Notes under the pieces: model-generated
Told to the model about the DNA's origin: nothing
Database searches by the model: none
Seen by the model: the letters and a program-made list of their open reading frames with translations, nothing else
Origin: Anisus vortex
Lineage: Eukaryota > Mollusca > Gastropoda > Planorbidae
Assembly (NCBI GenBank): GCA_949126835.1
Contig: OX421497.1
Span: 19,402,409 to 19,466,408, forward strand
Direction of reading: 5' to 3'
Length of the DNA: 64,000 nucleotides
In this document: piece by piece, positions 61,845 to 64,000 of the stretch
Layout of the letters: every line of letters starts with the position of its first letter
Numbering within the stretch: position 1 is the first letter of the stretch
Made by a program: the position numbers and the translations under genes

Positions 61845-62830
61845 TTTAAAATGGAGCAAGTCGATTTTTTTTCATTAAAAAAATGGGTATCCACATGTGC
61901 CCATTTGCGGAAAAAATCTGGAAGGAAGCTGCTTAGGAAAGTCATTTGCATTCTCAAATGCTTGGCATTCGCGCCTTTACTTTCAGCTTTTGGTTCAACT
62001 TACTTCTGTGAACATATTTTATTGCACATCAAAGCTGTTTTAAGCTGTTTTCAAAGAGGCAGGGCCGTATTTAGGATTGGGGGGGGCCTGTTCCCAAATT
62101 AATGTGGGGACCCCTCTTGGCCCCGCCCCTGCCTTCCGACATTGCTGTGTTAGCCTGTGTAGGTCTACAGTGTTCCTGATGCTGTATGATAACCAATACC
62201 GGTAACCCACTCTGTCTGACACTGACTGCCGATTTGGCGAAATAATTAGCATTTCACTTCATTTAACTTCACTTGCTCCTTTGAACACTTATACATGAAC
62301 AACCATGTAGGCCTACAGAGTGTCGGTTAACAATCAAATGCAATTTCTCCTTCACAGTAGATCTATTTGTTACAGTATTTTCTAGTTCAGTTCAGTCTCT
62401 ATCTGACTCTGACAGTTAGATGCCCGCTACAGTCTTTATGATTCATTCTGATCTGAGCTTTAATTAGTGATGTAAAAAACAACATGTTTTTTTTTACTTC
62501 TGTTTTATTTCATGTTTGTGTTGTTTTTTTTTATATTTAATTTTTTTATTTTTGATTTGCATTAGTCGCGCAGTGATTTTATCCAATACTTGTTTACCTA
62601 TAATTGACATCAATTCCTCCCCTAGGCTACAGTAGAAAACACGTTGTTTGTGTGTTCACTTCTTCGATTGCCATGTTTTGTAATGTGGGGGGGGGGGGGA
62701 GGGGATGTGTGGGTGCCCCTTTTGTGTGTGGGTCTCTGTTCCCTAGGAACATGTGGAACATGCCTAAATACGCCACTGCAAAGAGGTCACATATTCTTGA
62801 CCGCTCATTGCTTGATACAGAATAATTACA
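61845..62830 (+). mobile_element. hAT transposase C-terminal remnant, split by a MITE
   Basis: In the forward frame, KSGRKLLRKVICILKCLAFA then PLLSAFGSTYFCEH resembles the C-terminal hAT motif (…FGSTYxCEQ…). After the insertion at 62060-62778, the continuation HILDRSLLDTE resembles the 'RSxLTDEHL' end of Charlie-type hAT proteins. The left terminus of this element may be the CAGGGGTCGGCAACC at 59973, with the 13-bp array expanded in between. Confidence 0.65.
62060..62778. mobile_element. 719-bp hAT-type element (CAGGGCCGTATTTAGG termini)
   Basis: Perfect 8-bp target duplication caaagagg at 62052-62059 and 62779-62786. Ends CAGGGCCGTATTTAGGATT and (reverse complement) CAGTGGCGTATTTAGGC. Same family as 50953-51349. 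Contains a G-run at about 62688-62699. Confidence 0.9.
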
Positions 62831-63554
62831 TTTAAACGCGTTTTTATGCTAATCTTCTCAATGAAACATAACTATAATTAATTCTAAAACAAATTTATTT
62901 GTATTATTAATTTAGAAATATAAGAGATTTATTTAATAGCCCTAGCCTATATTATGTAATTTAATTGTGTCATTATAAATGTTTAAAATATAAACTCCTT
63001 AAATGGAAAAACTATTACTTTTTTTGCAGGAAATGTTTATTTACAACTGTTTAACGTAAATTTGGTTAATCATCTAATAATAAAATCTTGTTCTGAATAC
63101 CATAATGTTGAATGTATATAAAGAAATAATAATTAAGAGTCTAGTCAGTAATATTTGTTATATTTCAAAACAGAACTTGTTTGGCATCACTATTGAATCA
63201 AAGATGGAAACATTTTTTAATTCAAAGGAGATAATTAACCCTGTTTTATTTGAGCTAATATTTCTGGTTTTTTTTCTTTTATAAAATGGCTTAGAATCTA
63301 CAATTTATAACTTTAAAATGATCAAACTGTAAAAGGTATTTAAAAATATATAATATATATAATATATATATATATAATATAAATAAAAGTATTATATAAT
63401 TATTAAAGAACTTGTATGTATACTTTCAAGCATTACAATAACTACTCAGTTTGAGTACTACGTATCCATTCTGTTTAATGCTAGTACCTAAACTATACAC
63501 ATTAAATCCATTAAAGACATTAAGGACATCTCGGTAAAACTGAGATCAGGGATC
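62831..63554. other. No gene recognised
   Basis: AT-rich, with a (TA)n-like tract at about 63348-63382. Confidence 0.6.
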
Positions 63555-63604
63555 GGTCAGCAGGGTTGACAGTCCGGAGAACCAACCACAGGACCAGCCG
63601 GCCG
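63555..63604 (-). mobile_element. Fragment of the same tRNA-like SINE head
   Basis: Contains 'ggttgacagtccgg' and 'accagccggc', matching the two complete copies, but is cut short. Confidence 0.65.
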
Positions 63605-63799
63605 CACACCATACTTGCTAAATACTGACCCCTACTTCATCGAAAAGTCATTACGATTCTTATTTCTTATTAGTTTAATAATAATAATATGTTTGCCTAC
63701 TGTTGGGGGATATCAGATATTTAGCAGCACTTACGTTTACATCACTTTTCATCCCAAAATGAATCGATTCACATAGCTGAGGTGTACAAATTATATCAG

Positions 63800-63897
63800 G
63801 TACGTTTGTATTCCCCGCCTCCGGGAACGTCAGCGCCCCCCCTATAAAGCTTCTCACTGCCCACCGGGTTGATATAACGCCCCCGTTGAAAACCTAT
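63800..63897. mobile_element. Terminal fragment of the CATAGGTTTTCAAC hAT family
   Basis: Ends 'tataacgcccccgttgaaaa' followed by 'cctatg', matching the termini at 30579 (reverse complement) and 58857. Only the end is recognisable. Confidence 0.65.
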
Positions 63898-64000
63898 GGT
63901 TTATAACAGCACAAGAGAAACGCAGACAGTGAGTCTCTTTACCAAGGTGGTCCCTTACATAGACAACGCGCGAATTATCGCACCGGCCGAATCCCTGACT

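Noticed and set aside
59953..62102. Three overlapping open frames of more than 600 codons as genes
   Set aside because: They are all readings of a 13-bp minisatellite; the frame openness follows from the repeat unit lacking stops in any phase.

Overview
The window is AT-rich, intron-rich metazoan DNA with three supported protein-coding genes and a very heavy load of DNA transposons, SINE/LINE remnants and minisatellites. The three genes are ordinary animal genes with long introns. The gene sequences, the tRNA-like SINE tails and the zinc-finger-tailed LINE remnants resemble what is found in lophotrochozoans, so I infer a gastropod or other mollusc. That is inference only, because no database could be searched. 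The 8-mer TAGGCCTA is strikingly over-represented.

Layout: (1) 0.4-6.3 kb holds transposable-element copies, including a decayed GTF2IRD2/Charlie-like hAT with a perfect 8-bp target duplication. (2) 6.6-9.2 kb is an 18-19 bp minisatellite with a 237-bp higher-order period, ending about 95 bp before a start codon. (3) 9.3-16.6 kb is a plus-strand, six-exon SLC16-type monocarboxylate transporter (558 codons) with a decayed second copy of part of exon 2 in intron 2. (4) 17.4-25.8 kb is gene-poor, with a LINE tail, a MITE and a SINE. (5) 38.8-25.9 kb, minus strand, is a complete 11-exon Polycomb-group Scm/SCMH1-like gene (MBT-MBT-SLED-SAM, 583 codons). Its introns contain hAT elements, SINEs and tandem repeats, and one intron appears to be GC-AG. 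(6) 41.8-43.8 kb is a second hAT with an intact target duplication. (7) 44.7-48.4 kb is a plus-strand, three-exon NDUFB4-like complex I subunit. (8) 49.2-63.9 kb is a repeat landscape with no host gene seen: hAT elements inserted inside hAT elements, a 75-bp tandem array split by a hAT, a 3.4-kb 26-bp minisatellite that has co-amplified an inserted MITE, and a 1.8-kb 13-bp minisatellite open in all three forward frames.

The three genes have unrelated jobs (solute transport, chromatin silencing, respiratory complex I) and I see no sign that they work together. I did not find a convincing undescribed gene system. The most interesting material is structural: nested transposons with readable target duplications, the amplified MITE, the triple-frame minisatellite and the decayed alternative-like exon.
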